Below are positions 1-8,028 of a DNA stretch of 64,000 nt, one piece after another. Source of the DNA: Curtobacterium oceanosedimentum (GTDB taxonomy: Bacteria > Actinomycetota > Actinomycetes > Actinomycetales > Microbacteriaceae); contig NZ_JAIXIG010000011.1 in assembly GCF_020297365.1 (NCBI RefSeq), positions 34,962-98,961 on the forward strand, in the 5' to 3' direction. A program made the position numbers and the translations under genes. How positions within the stretch are numbered: the first letter of the stretch is position 1; every line of letters begins with the position of its first letter. The notes under the pieces were generated by a model. The model made no database searches and had not been told where the DNA came from. It saw only the letters and a program-made list of their open reading frames with translations.

Positions 1-173
1 CGGCGCCGCCCCGGGCCTCCCGTCCGCGCTCCGCGAGCGGTCACGACAACCCGCTCACCTTCGCCGAGCGGTCGCGGACCGTCGGCCGGCGGCTCCGCAG
101 CCGACCGATCGCGACCACTCGACGCACGCACCTGCGCATGTCGGCCAGGCGGTGCAACACCCACGAAGAAAAA
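1..173. other. Left-edge stretch with no supported gene
   Basis: No gene is supported here: reading frames crossing it are antisense shadows of mntH or have Arg/Ser-rich nonsense composition. It holds one copy of the recurring 12-mer GCCTCCCGTCCG (15-26) and a relatively A-rich run just before the mntH operator. Confidence 0.5.
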
Positions 174-191
174 GATTCGGTGTGCCGAATC
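174..191. promoter_or_regulatory. Candidate metal-regulator (MntR/DtxR-type) operator of mntH
   Basis: Perfect inverted repeat GATTCGG-TGTG-CCGAATC, ending 18 bases before the mntH start. A likely -10 element, CAGGAT, lies at 198-203, so the palindrome covers the -35 region where a repressor would block the promoter. NRAMP manganese transporters are commonly controlled by DtxR/MntR-family repressors; assigning this site to such a protein is inference. Confidence 0.55.
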
Positions 192-209
192 CTCTGGCAG
201 GATCGGTGC

Positions 210-1469
210 ATGACCGACACTGCCAGCACCCGGCTCGACGAGCACCCACCCGGTGCCCCGCGTCGTCGCGCAGCCGGCTTGACGCTGCTCGGACCGGCCT
301 TCGTGGCGGCCATCGCCTACGTCGACCCGGGCAACGTCGCCGCCAACCTGACCGCGGGCGCCGAGCACGGGTACCTGCTGCTCTGGGTGCTCGTCGCCGC
401 GAACGCCAGTGCCGTCGTCGTGCAGTACCTGTCCGCCAAGCTCGGCGTCGTGACGGGGCGGTCACTGCCGGAGCACCTGGGCCTGCGGATGCGCCGCACC
501 CCGCGCCTGCTGTTCTGGGGGCAGGCGGAGATCGTGGCCGCGGCGACCGACATCGCCGAGGTGATCGGCGGCGCACTGGCCCTGCACCTGCTCTTCGGCC
601 TGCCCCTGGTGGCCGGCGGGGTCATCACCGGGGTGGTGTCGATGCTCCTGCTCACCCTGCACAGTCGCCGGGGCACGCGCCTGTTCGAGACCGTCGTCAC
701 GGCGATGCTCGCGATCCTGACCGTGGGCTTCTGCGCCGGGCTGCTCTTCGCCCGGGTGTCACCGGCCGACCTGGTCGCCGGGCTCGTGCCGCGGTTCGAG
801 GGCGCCGGGTCGGTGCTGCTCGCCGCCTCGATGCTCGGCGCGACCGTGATGCCGCACGCGGTCTACCTGCACTCGGCGCTGGCCCGCGACCGGCACGGTG
901 ACGTGCCCGCCGGACCGGAGCGTCGTCGCGTGCTGGTCGCGACGCGGTGGGACGTCGCCCTCGCCCTGGTCGTCGCCGGCGGCGTGAACATCGCGATGCT
1001 CGTGTTGGCGGCGGCGACCCTGCCGGGCGTCGAGGGCACGGACTCGATCCCGGGTGCGCAGCGCGCGATCGCCGAGAACGTCGGCCCCGTCGTCGGGGTG
1101 CTCTTCGCGGTGGGGCTGCTGGCGTCCGGCCTGGCCTCGACCTCGGTCGGCTGCATGGCCGGCGCCGAGATCATGAAGGGGTTGCTGCACGTGCGGATCC
1201 CGCTGGTGGCCCGTCGGGCGATCACCCTGGTGCCCGCGATCGTGCTGCTCGCGCTGAACGCCGACGCGACGATGCTGCTCGTGGTGAGCCAGGTGGTGCT
1301 GAGCTTCGGGATCGCCTTCGCCATCGTGCCGCTGGTGGTCTACACCTCGCGCCGGAGCGTCATGGGGGAGGACGTGAACGCCGCGACCACCCGCGTGGTG
1401 GCGTGGGTGATCGCGGCGGTCATCGTGACGCTCAACGTCGCACTGGTCGTGCTCACCCTGACCGGGTGA
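210..1469 (+). CDS. mntH: NRAMP-family divalent metal (manganese) transporter MntH
   Basis: Proton-coupled importer of Mn2+ and related divalent metals in the cytoplasmic membrane; 419 residues, the normal NRAMP length, with about eleven hydrophobic segments. The two metal-binding signatures are present: DPGN in the first membrane segment (residues 39-42) and MPH in the sixth (214-216). The ATG at 210 is chosen because the protein then begins shortly before the first membrane segment and a CAGGAT -10-like box sits six bases upstream, suggesting a leaderless mRNA. The palindrome at 174-191 is the likely control site. The stop codon lies inside a 15-bp tandem repeat. Confidence 0.93.
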   Translation: MTDTASTRLDEHPPGAPRRRAAGLTLLGPAFVAAIAYVDPGNVAANLTAGAEHGYLLLWVLVAANASAVVVQYLSAKLGVVTGRSLPEHLGLRMRRTPRLLFWGQAEIVAAATDIAEVIGGALALHLLFGLPLVAGGVITGVVSMLLLTLHSRRGTRLFETVVTAMLAILTVGFCAGLLFARVSPADLVAGLVPRFEGAGSVLLAASMLGATVMPHAVYLHSALARDRHGDVPAGPERRRVLVATRWDVALALVVAGGVNIAMLVLAAATLPGVEGTDSIPGAQRAIAENVGPVVGVLFAVGLLASGLASTSVGCMAGAEIMKGLLHVRIPLVARRAITLVPAIVLLALNADATMLLVVSQVVLSFGIAFAIVPLVVYTSRRSVMGEDVNAATTRVVAWVIAAVIVTLNVALVVLTLTG

Positions 1470-1506
1470 GTCCGGGCCGGGTGAGCCCGGATCGGATGAG
1501 CCCGGA
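1462..1506. repeat. Three tandem 15-bp repeats spanning the mntH stop codon
   Basis: Three adjacent 15-bp units (1462-1476, 1477-1491, 1492-1506) of consensus CCGGGTGAGCCCGGA with a few changes. The unit length is a multiple of three, so each unit repeats the in-frame TGA of mntH. They fill the gap to the convergent DUF427 gene; the G/C arms could form small hairpins and help termination. Confidence 0.7.
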
Positions 1507-1509
1507 TCG

Positions 1510-1812
1510 TCAGTCGACGACCTTGACGTCCTTCCAGAACGCGACGTAGCCCGAGTAGTCCTTGCCGACGCGGTCGAACGACGACGGGATCGGCGTCGGG
1601 TACGACCACGCGCGGTCCGGCAGCGCCTGCCCGTCCACGTTCACCGTGAAGTACTGGGTGTCGCCCTTCCACGGGCAGTGGTACTGGGTGGGGCTCTCGG
1701 TGAAGAGCTCGGTCTTCACGCTCGACGGCGGGAAGTACCAGTTGCCCTCGATCTTGATGAGGTCCTCTTCCGGGGCCTCTGCGATCACCGTGTCGCCGAC
1801 GACTGCCTTCAT
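1510..1812 (-). CDS. DUF427 domain protein
   Basis: A 100-residue protein matching the small DUF427 family, recognisable from the central W-KGDTQY motif, the following VDGQ and the C-terminal DYSGYVAFW segment. DUF427 proteins are compact beta-rich proteins of unknown biochemical role, widespread in actinobacteria. AAGGAG lies about eight bases before the ATG. It is convergent with mntH; no functional link to metal transport can be inferred. Confidence 0.85.
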   Translation of the reverse strand: MKAVVGDTVIAEAPEEDLIKIEGNWYFPPSSVKTELFTESPTQYHCPWKGDTQYFTVNVDGQALPDRAWSYPTPIPSSFDRVGKDYSGYVAFWKDVKVVD

Positions 1813-1854
1813 GGCGTTGCTCCTTCGCTCGCTGGTTGCGTGACGACCGGAACG

Positions 1855-2460
1855 CTACGCGCGCTCCCCCGATTCCCGCAGGACGGGCAGGTCGGGCCCT
1901 GCGGCGAGCGCCGCGTGCACGTCGTCGCGGGACAGGGCGGCCGCGCCCTCGCATGCGCTGACCAGGTGCTTCACCGCGCGGCGCAGGCCCGTGTACGCCG
2001 CACAGGCCGCAGCGGCCTCAGGCGAGGTGTGGTCGATCCCGGCCTCGGTCAACGCGTCGACGACGGCTCCGGCCGCGAGCAGGTCCTCGACGGCGAAGTC
2101 GGGTGCGTCCGGGACGTCGACCGACTCGCCCGCCGCCTCGGCAGCGTCGTCGTGGACCGCGCCGTGGTGCAGCCCGGCAGCGACGATCGCGACGACGCAC
2201 CGGTCGCCGCGCGCGGCCTGGAGGCCCGTCACCCGTTCCGCGACCGCCGCCGCGTTGCCGAGGTGGCCGAGCACGACCTCCGGACCCGCCGGCAGCTGCG
2301 CGGTCACCGTCCGCAGCGCGCGCCGCTGCGCGGTGGCGTCGGCGGTGGCCGGGAGGACGTCGACCCAGACGAGCAGGTGGGCGCCGTGCGCGATGCGGCT
2401 CGCACCCCCGATCCCCCACGCGAACCGGACCTGGTACTGCTCCTGGGTGCGTTCTGCCAC
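1855..2460 (-). CDS. ComB-like 2-phosphosulfolactate phosphatase family protein
   Basis: About 200 residues opening with YQVRF-WG, followed by a hydrophobic strand ending VWVDVLPAT, the pattern of the ComB (2-phosphosulfolactate phosphatase) fold. A GNAAAVAERV segment and a GDRCVVAIVAAG strand follow. Archaeal ComB acts in coenzyme M synthesis; actinobacteria make no coenzyme M, so the true substrate is unknown. A GTG at 2460 fits a leaderless start, with TATCGT (complement of 2468-2473) seven bases upstream; a GTG at 2469 would add three residues. Family assignment fairly sure, function not. Confidence 0.65.
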   Translation of the reverse strand: MAERTQEQYQVRFAWGIGGASRIAHGAHLLVWVDVLPATADATAQRRALRTVTAQLPAGPEVVLGHLGNAAAVAERVTGLQAARGDRCVVAIVAAGLHHGAVHDDAAEAAGESVDVPDAPDFAVEDLLAAGAVVDALTEAGIDHTSPEAAAACAAYTGLRRAVKHLVSACEGAAALSRDDVHAALAAGPDLPVLRESGERA

Positions 2461-2556
2461 GTCCGTCACGATAGCCGCCCGGTGATGCTGTCCCTCTCCA
2501 CAGGGTCGGCGTCCGACCGGGCTCCACCAGGGCCGGCGACCCTAGGATGCATGTCC

Positions 2557-3189
2557 ATGGAGATCGCCCCCGTACCCACCCTGACCGGCGACCGTGTGAC
2601 CCTCGAGCCCCTCGAGCAGGAGCACGCGGACGACCTGCGGGCGGTGGTCGCGGACGGCGATCTCTGGCGCACCTGGTACACCTCGGTGCCCGCCCCGGCG
2701 CAGGTCGAGGCCGAGATCGACCGCCGACTCGCCGAGCACGAGGCCGGCCGGATGGTGCCGTTCGCGGTCCGGGACCGGCCGACCGGCCGTGTCGTGGGGG
2801 CGACGACGTTCATGAACCTCGACCCGGGCAACCGGCACGTCGAGATCGGGCACACGTTCCTGGCTCGGTCGGCGCAGCGCTCGGGCATCAACACCGAGGC
2901 GAAGCTCCTCATGCTCTCGCACGCGTTCGAGGCGTGGCAGTGCATCGCGGTCGAGTTCCGCACGCACTGGCACAACCAGCAGTCGCGGGCCGCGATCGCG
3001 GGGCTCGGCGCGAAGCAGGACGGCGTGCTCCGGAACCACGCGATCGGGCGCGACGGCACGCTCCGCGACACCGTGGTGTTCTCGATCATCGCGTCCGAGT
3101 GGCCGACCGCGCGGCTCTCGCTGGCCGAGCGGCTGCGGCGGCACGACCGCGCCGAGGGCTCGCGCCGTCGGTCCGCCCGGCACGCCTGA
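2557..3189 (+). CDS. GNAT-family N-acetyltransferase (RimJ/RimL-like)
   Basis: A 210-residue acetyl-CoA-dependent transferase of the RimL type that modifies proteins or small amines. Strands typical of the family are visible: LTGDRVTLEPLEQEHADDL at the N-terminus, VVGATTFMNLD, VEIGHTFL and the late strand IAVEFRTHWHNQQSRAAIAGLGA. The canonical acetyl-CoA loop R-x-x-G-x-G/A is degenerate (RSAQRSGINTEAK). Two ATGs occur (2551, 2557); TAGGAT at 2543-2548 stands eight bases before the second, favouring 2557 as a leaderless start. The substrate cannot be deduced. Confidence 0.8.
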   Translation: MEIAPVPTLTGDRVTLEPLEQEHADDLRAVVADGDLWRTWYTSVPAPAQVEAEIDRRLAEHEAGRMVPFAVRDRPTGRVVGATTFMNLDPGNRHVEIGHTFLARSAQRSGINTEAKLLMLSHAFEAWQCIAVEFRTHWHNQQSRAAIAGLGAKQDGVLRNHAIGRDGTLRDTVVFSIIASEWPTARLSLAERLRRHDRAEGSRRRSARHA

Positions 3190-3246
3190 CCCGTCGGCTC
3201 GCCGCGCACCGGGCCACGTGCAGCGCCCGGGCGTAGCGTCGGGGAC

Positions 3247-3729
3247 ATGCACGTCGGCCTCCGGATCGTCCTCGATGCGCCGGTCGACGCCGTGCGCGAT
3301 GCCCTGCTGTCCCCGTCCGTCATGGTCGCGGTGACGAAGCCGTTCCTGGCGTACCGCTCGCGCGACCCCCGGGGGTTCCCCGACCGGTGGCAACCGGGCC
3401 ACCCGCACCCGATCACCGCGAAGGCGCTCGGGGTGCTGCCGAGCGGGGACACGCACGTCGACCTCGACCTGTACGAGGTCGAGGGGGTCCCGGTGCAGCG
3501 CGACAACGGCGGTGGCACCGCGGGGCTGTTCGGCCGCATGACGATGTCGCACCGGATGGCGGTCGTCCCGGCGCCGGGTGGCCGCACGCTGCTGCTCGAC
3601 CGCCTGACCTACCGGATGCGTCCCGCCGTGCTCGGCCTCGCGCTCTGGCCCGGCATGTGGGTCATCTGGCAGTGGCGGGCGTTCCGGATGCGTGCTCTCG
3701 CGCCCACCTGGCGGACCGACGGCGCGTGA
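3247..3729 (+). CDS. Conserved hypothetical protein, SRPBCC-like
   Basis: A 160-residue protein whose N-terminal strand LRIVLDAPVDAVRDALLSP resembles the first strand and helix of SRPBCC (START-like) ligand-binding proteins; the C-terminus forms an amphipathic or membrane-contacting helix (LALWPGMWVIWQWRAFRMR). No catalytic motif is visible. TAGCGT at 3234-3239 is seven bases before the ATG, which suggests a leaderless transcript. The function is unknown and the family call is tentative. Confidence 0.6.
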   Translation: MHVGLRIVLDAPVDAVRDALLSPSVMVAVTKPFLAYRSRDPRGFPDRWQPGHPHPITAKALGVLPSGDTHVDLDLYEVEGVPVQRDNGGGTAGLFGRMTMSHRMAVVPAPGGRTLLLDRLTYRMRPAVLGLALWPGMWVIWQWRAFRMRALAPTWRTDGA

Positions 3730-3782
3730 CCGACGCGGGTCGGGCCTCCCGTCCGCCGCGCAGCGGGCGTAGCCTCGACGAC

Positions 3783-4433
3783 GTGAGCCAGACGCGCCCC
3801 CAGGAGCCGACGACCGACGACCGCGTGCGCGGCACACTCGCGACCGTGGATTGGCGTCGGATGACGTTCGATCTGTACCGGCGCGTGCGCGCCACCCCCG
3901 ATCCCGAGACGGCGCACGCGCTGTGGCGGGAGACCCGCGACGCGATGTTCGCGGAGCACCCGGCGTCGCCGCTGCTCGACGAGGACGCCCGTGACTTCGA
4001 GTCCCTGCCCGTCCCGGACTACGACCCGGCCTGGCGGTTCCAGCTGCCCGTCGAACCGACCGAGCCCGCTGAGTTCGACTTCGAGACCGGCACCGACGGG
4101 ATCGTCCACTTCGACCGGCTCGGCGTCGTCACGGTGCCCGGCGTCGGGACCCTGGACGTCTGGTCGCACGGCGGGTACGCGGGCGGCGTGTTCGTCCCGG
4201 TGAAGGACGCCAGCGCCGGCAAGGCCCGGGGCACCTACGGCGGCGGACGCTACCTGCTCGACACGATCAAGGGCGCGGACCTGGGCGGCGACGACGGCGG
4301 ATCGCTCGTGCTCGACTTCAACTTCGCGTACAACCCGTCGTGCGCGTACGACCCCGCGTGGGCGTGCCCGCTCGCGCCTCCGGGCAACACCGTGCCGGTT
4401 CCGATCCCGGTCGGCGAGCAGTACGACTTCTAG
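3783..4433 (+). CDS. DUF1684 domain protein
   Basis: A 216-residue soluble protein of the DUF1684 family. The diagnostic C-terminal block, YNPSCAYDPAWACPLAPPGN, is intact, as is the preceding GGRYLLDTIKGAD strand. The family is common in actinobacteria and Bacteroidetes; its enzymatic role is not established. The GTG at 3783 is chosen because TAGCCT (3770-3775) is placed seven bases upstream. Its TAG stop forms the first half of the TAGGGT -10 box of the next gene, so the two genes are adjacent but may be separately transcribed. Confidence 0.8.
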   Translation: MSQTRPQEPTTDDRVRGTLATVDWRRMTFDLYRRVRATPDPETAHALWRETRDAMFAEHPASPLLDEDARDFESLPVPDYDPAWRFQLPVEPTEPAEFDFETGTDGIVHFDRLGVVTVPGVGTLDVWSHGGYAGGVFVPVKDASAGKARGTYGGGRYLLDTIKGADLGGDDGGSLVLDFNFAYNPSCAYDPAWACPLAPPGNTVPVPIPVGEQYDF

Positions 4434-4443
4434 GGTGGACCGC

Positions 4444-4803
4444 ATGACAGGACTCGTCGCCCTCGACGCCGGAGGCCGCGTGCCGCCGTTCGAGCAGGTC
4501 CGTTCGCAGATCGCGGCGCAGATCACCGCCGGGTACCTGGTGGACGGCGAGCGGCTGCCGAGCGTGCGGGGCCTGGCGGACGAGCTCGGGCTCGCCGCGG
4601 GGACCGTCGCGAAGGCCTACCAGCTGCTCGAGGAGGCCGGACTCGTGCACACCGCCCGTGGTGCCGGCACGCGTGTGGTGCGCCCGGCCGAGGTGCCGGA
4701 CGCCGTGGCCGACGCCGCGCGGGCCCTGGCCGCCGCGGCGCGCTCGGCCGGGCTGTCCGCCGACCAGGCGGCGACCGCGTTGCGCGAGGCCTGGCCGGCG
4801 TAG
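4444..4803 (+). CDS. Short GntR-family (YtrA-type) transcriptional regulator
   Basis: A 119-residue regulator with an N-terminal winged helix-turn-helix (PPFEQVRSQIAAQITAGYL, then LPSVRGLADELGLAAGTVAKAYQLLEEAGLV) and only a short helical tail, the size of YtrA-like GntR proteins that sense through a small dimerising tail rather than a large effector domain. TAGGGT at 4431-4436 overlaps the upstream stop codon and is seven bases before the ATG at 4444, so that start is preferred to the GTG at 4435. YtrA regulators normally control a neighbouring ABC transporter; none is present here. Confidence 0.85.
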   Translation: MTGLVALDAGGRVPPFEQVRSQIAAQITAGYLVDGERLPSVRGLADELGLAAGTVAKAYQLLEEAGLVHTARGAGTRVVRPAEVPDAVADAARALAAAARSAGLSADQAATALREAWPA

Positions 4804-4843
4804 CCGCACGGCGGCCGCGCGCCGCGCGTGCAGCCGCGGGTGC

Positions 4844-5677
4844 TCAGCAGCGCTCGTAGACGTACTCGTCGTCGCTCGGCGCCACCAGGTCGCGGTCGCG
4901 CAGGATCGTCATGGCCGGACGGCTCTTCAGCGTGCAGACCGACCCCCACGAGCGCTCGAGGGTGTCGGAGTACTCGACGTCGATGACCCGCCCGCCGTAC
5001 GCCTTCGTGTACGCCGCGCACTCCCGGTACTGCACGCACTCCTCGGCGACGACGAAGTCGAACCCGGTCTGCTTGCGGCCCGACGCCCCGAGCTGCGGCG
5101 TGTTCTTCTGCCCGACCGCCATGCCGTGCCGGTGCCCCTTGGCGACGAGCGACTTCGCGAGCGCCAGGTTGCCGGCGCGGGTGAGGCGCCCGCCGCTGCG
5201 GGTCCACGAGTCGAGGTTGTCGAACTCGACCGCGTCGAACCCGCGGTCGCCGCACCGGGCGACGGTCTTCGCGATGACCTTCGTGATGAGGGCGCGCTTG
5301 GCGGCCGTCCTGGTGTCCAGGAGCATCTCGTCGGGCCAGCCCGGGTCGGCCACCGGCTTGCCGGCTCGGTCGCGCAGGATCGCCGACGGGTAGGACTTCT
5401 TCCACGTGCGAGCGGACCCGGGCTGCGTCTGGAAGCCGTTGACGTAGCAGATGTTGTACTTGCCCTTCGCCGGCTTCGCGGTGCTGTCCCGCTCGACGAT
5501 CGTCACGCCGGACGGCGGCGTGTACGCGCCACCGAGCTGGTAGTCGAACCGACCGGAGGTGGGCAGGTTCGTGTAGCCCGCGGCCCGGGCGGTCGTCGCG
5601 GCCTCGGCGCAGCCGGCGGTGCCGAGGACCGCCACCAGGGCCATCGCGGTGGTCATGAGGACGGTTCGTGTGCGCAC
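4844..5677 (-). CDS. Glycoside hydrolase family 114-like lipoprotein (endo-alpha-1,4-polygalactosaminidase type)
   Basis: A 277-residue secreted protein. The N-terminus has a signal peptide ending in a lipobox (VLGTAGC), so the mature protein is probably a lipoprotein. The body reads as a GH114/TM1410-like TIM barrel: strands YNICYVNGFQ, GFDAVEFDNLDSW with acidic residues at the strand end, GMAVGQKN and FDFVVAEECVQYREC. GH114 enzymes cleave alpha-1,4-galactosaminogalactan or similar polymers; whether this one does is unproven. It is convergent with the GntR gene and divergent from the helicase. Confidence 0.8.
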   Translation of the reverse strand: MRTRTVLMTTAMALVAVLGTAGCAEAATTARAAGYTNLPTSGRFDYQLGGAYTPPSGVTIVERDSTAKPAKGKYNICYVNGFQTQPGSARTWKKSYPSAILRDRAGKPVADPGWPDEMLLDTRTAAKRALITKVIAKTVARCGDRGFDAVEFDNLDSWTRSGGRLTRAGNLALAKSLVAKGHRHGMAVGQKNTPQLGASGRKQTGFDFVVAEECVQYRECAAYTKAYGGRVIDVEYSDTLERSWGSVCTLKSRPAMTILRDRDLVAPSDDEYVYERC

Positions 5678-5738
5678 CCGGGAATCCTCGCACGCGCACG
5701 GGTTCGCCGGTGGCCTCGGTGATCCGGGGTCCGCGCGC

Positions 5739-5965
5739 TATGCTGGTGGTACTCGAGGCGCCGATCGCCTCGTGCGTCGTACGGACGCCCCCGAACTCCC
5801 GACCACCCGTCCCCGGACCCCGGTCGATGATCGAGCACCTCACGAAGGTGCCCAGGCTTCTCTGCTGCGGCGACTGCGCCAGCCACCTCCGTTGGCGCGC
5901 ATCCCGCCCGCGCGCTGCCTTGCACGTGCGCCCACAGCCGGACCGTTCCGGCTCGAAAGGTCACC
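5739..5965 (+). promoter_or_regulatory. Promoter and long structured 5' leader of the DEAD-box helicase gene
   Basis: A TATGCT -10-like box (5739-5744) is followed by over 200 untranslated bases with several short hairpins: CGAGGCG/CGCCTCG (5754-5772), GCACCT/AGGTGC near 5836-5852, GCGCCA/TGGCGC near 5877-5898, and AGCCGGA-CCGT-TCCGGCT (5936-5953) ending just before the AAGG ribosome binding site. Long leaders with autoregulatory or cold-responsive structure are known for DEAD-box helicase genes; that role here is inference. Confidence 0.45.
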
Positions 5966-7582
5966 ATGACCACCGAAGACATCCGTTTCTCCGACCTCGG
6001 CGTCCCCGCGCCGATGGTCTCCGTCCTCGCCGACCAGGGCAAGGACACGGCGTTCCCCATCCAGGCGGACACGCTCCCCGACTCCCTGCAGGGCAAGGAC
6101 GTGCTCGGCCGCGGCCGCACGGGCTCCGGCAAGACGATCGCGTTCGCGATCCCGCTGGCCGCCCGCCTCGCCGCCAGCGGCCGCAAGCGCCGCGCCGGTC
6201 GACCCCGGGCCCTGGTGCTCGCTCCCACCCGTGAGCTCGCGACGCAGATCGACGCGACCCTCGCTCCCCTCGCCAGGGCGATGGGCCTGAACACCACGAC
6301 CATCTTCGGCGGTGTCGGCCAGGGCCGTCAGGTCGACGCACTGCGTGGTGGCGTCGACGTCGTCGTCGCGTGCCCGGGCCGCCTCGCCGACCTCATGCAG
6401 CAGGGCCACGTGAACCTCGGCGACATCGAGGTCACCGTCCTCGACGAGGCCGACCACATGGCCGACATGGGCTTCCTGCCCGGTGTCACCAAGATCATGC
6501 AGGCGACGCCGGAGCAGGGGCAGCGCCTGCTGTTCTCGGCCACGCTCGACAACGGCGTGGACAAGCTCGTCAAGAAGTTCCTGCACAACCCCGTCATGCA
6601 CTCGGTCGACGACGAGACCAGCCCCGTCGAGGCGATGACCCACCACCTGTTCGAGGTGGCCGACGCCGACGCCAAGAAGCAGCTCGTCACCACGCTCGCC
6701 TCGGGCACCGGTCGCCGCATCCTGTTCATGCGCACGAAGCACCACGCCAAGCGACTCGCCAAGCAGCTCACCAGCCAGGGCATCCCGGCCGTCGACCTGC
6801 AGGGCAACCTGTCGCAGGGCGCCCGTGAGCGGAACCTGGCGAAGTTCTCGTCCGGCGAGGCCCTGGTGCTCGTCGCCACCGACGTCGCCGCCCGCGGTGT
6901 GCACGTCGACCACGTCGAGCTCGTCGTGCACGTCGACCCGCCGACCGAGCACAAGGCGTACCTGCACCGCTCGGGCCGCACCGCCCGCGCCGGTTCGTCC
7001 GGCGACGTCGTCACGGTGACGATGCCCGCCGAGCGCCGCGACGTCGCGCAGATGATGCGCGCGGCCGCGATCAAGGTCACCCCGCAGCACGTCACCTCGA
7101 ACTCGCCGGCCGTCACCGCGCTCGTCGGCGAGGTCGCCCCGATCCGTCACGTCGCCGAGGACCAGCCCGCGCAGCAGCAGCGTCAGCCGAAGCAGCGCTC
7201 GGCCGAGTCCGCCGGTGACGGCGCCGGTCGTCGTCGTGGTCGCGGCGGTCGATCGGGAGGCGCGGCGCAGCCCGCGCGCGCCGGCTCGGCATCCGAGTCC
7301 GCCGGTTCGGCCGGTGGCCGTCAGGGCCGTCCGGCTCGCGGCACGCGTTCCGAGGGTGCCGGGCGCTCCGGCGCCGCGGCGGCCGGATCGACCGGGGGTC
7401 GCCGCAGCGGCGGCGCCCGTCGCTCGGGCAGCAGCGACGTCGTGCGCGGCGGCTCGTCGGCCGTGTGGTCGTCCGACGGCGGCTACGCCGCGGGTCGTGG
7501 GACCGGCACCGAGTCCGGCGGTGGCCGTCGTGGCGGCTCGCGCCGCGCCTCCCGTCCGGCCGGCGCCGCCGACCGCCACTGA
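5966..7582 (+). CDS. DEAD-box ATP-dependent RNA helicase
   Basis: A 538-residue RNA helicase. Motif I is GRTGSGKT (50-57), motif Ia PTRELA, motif II DEAD (160-163), motif III SAT; the second RecA domain carries the ATDVAARG and HRSGRTARAG motifs. From about residue 400 a basic, low-complexity tail rich in Arg, Gly and Ser follows (RRRGRGGRSGG and similar), typical of actinobacterial RhlE/DeaD-type helicases and probably a non-specific RNA-binding region. Likely roles are ribosome assembly, RNA turnover and cold adaptation. The last codons contain one copy of the recurring 12-mer (7547-7558). Confidence 0.95.
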   Translation: MTTEDIRFSDLGVPAPMVSVLADQGKDTAFPIQADTLPDSLQGKDVLGRGRTGSGKTIAFAIPLAARLAASGRKRRAGRPRALVLAPTRELATQIDATLAPLARAMGLNTTTIFGGVGQGRQVDALRGGVDVVVACPGRLADLMQQGHVNLGDIEVTVLDEADHMADMGFLPGVTKIMQATPEQGQRLLFSATLDNGVDKLVKKFLHNPVMHSVDDETSPVEAMTHHLFEVADADAKKQLVTTLASGTGRRILFMRTKHHAKRLAKQLTSQGIPAVDLQGNLSQGARERNLAKFSSGEALVLVATDVAARGVHVDHVELVVHVDPPTEHKAYLHRSGRTARAGSSGDVVTVTMPAERRDVAQMMRAAAIKVTPQHVTSNSPAVTALVGEVAPIRHVAEDQPAQQQRQPKQRSAESAGDGAGRRRGRGGRSGGAAQPARAGSASESAGSAGGRQGRPARGTRSEGAGRSGAAAAGSTGGRRSGGARRSGSSDVVRGGSSAVWSSDGGYAAGRGTGTESGGGRRGGSRRASRPAGAADRH

Positions 7583-7720
7583 CGCCGGTCCGTGCCCGGC
7601 CGCGCGGGGGCAACCTTGACGGCGGCTGGGGACGGGGACGCCGACGGGCGTACGGTCTGGGGCACCGGAGGCCGCGCGAGCGGCTGACGGGGAACACGTC
7701 CCCTTCAGGAAGGAGTGCCC

Positions 7721-7927
7721 ATGGCAGGCATCGATGACATCAAGAACGCCGCTGAGAAGGCGGCAGGCAAGGTCAAGGAAGCCGTCGGGAACACGACCGA
7801 CAACGACCGCCTGAAGGCCGAGGGCAAGACCGACCAGGGCAAGGCCTCGGCGAAGCAGGGCGTCACGGACGTCAAGGACGCCGCGCACGGCGTCGCCGAC
7901 AGCTTCAAGGACGACAACAAGCACTGA
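7721..7927 (+). CDS. CsbD-like small stress protein
   Basis: A 68-residue, highly charged, probably disordered protein of the CsbD family (GIDDIKNAAEKAAGKVKEAVGNTTDNDRLKAEGK motif region, then a second DQGKASAKQGV block). CsbD proteins are induced by the general stress response in many bacteria; their molecular role is not settled. AGGAG (7711-7715) precedes the ATG at 7721. A small hairpin GGGGA-N5-TCCCC (7690-7704) lies just upstream of the ribosome binding site. A strong hairpin follows the stop. Confidence 0.88.
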   Translation: MAGIDDIKNAAEKAAGKVKEAVGNTTDNDRLKAEGKTDQGKASAKQGVTDVKDAAHGVADSFKDDNKH

Positions 7928-7951
7928 AGCCGGTTCGCGACCGCGCTGCGG

Positions 7952-7981
7952 AGCCCCCGGATCCGATCGGATCCGGGGGCT
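7952..7981. terminator. Terminator hairpin after the CsbD-like gene
   Basis: Perfect 30-bp palindrome: AGCCCCCGGATCCGA followed immediately by its reverse complement. Only a weak pyrimidine run (CTTCGTCG) follows, as is common for hairpin terminators in high-GC actinobacteria. It stands between convergent genes and can work for both. Confidence 0.8.
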
Positions 7982-8028
7982 TCGTCGTGTGCGGGTCGCG
8001 CCCGCCGAACCGGGGGACGGCCCTGCGG

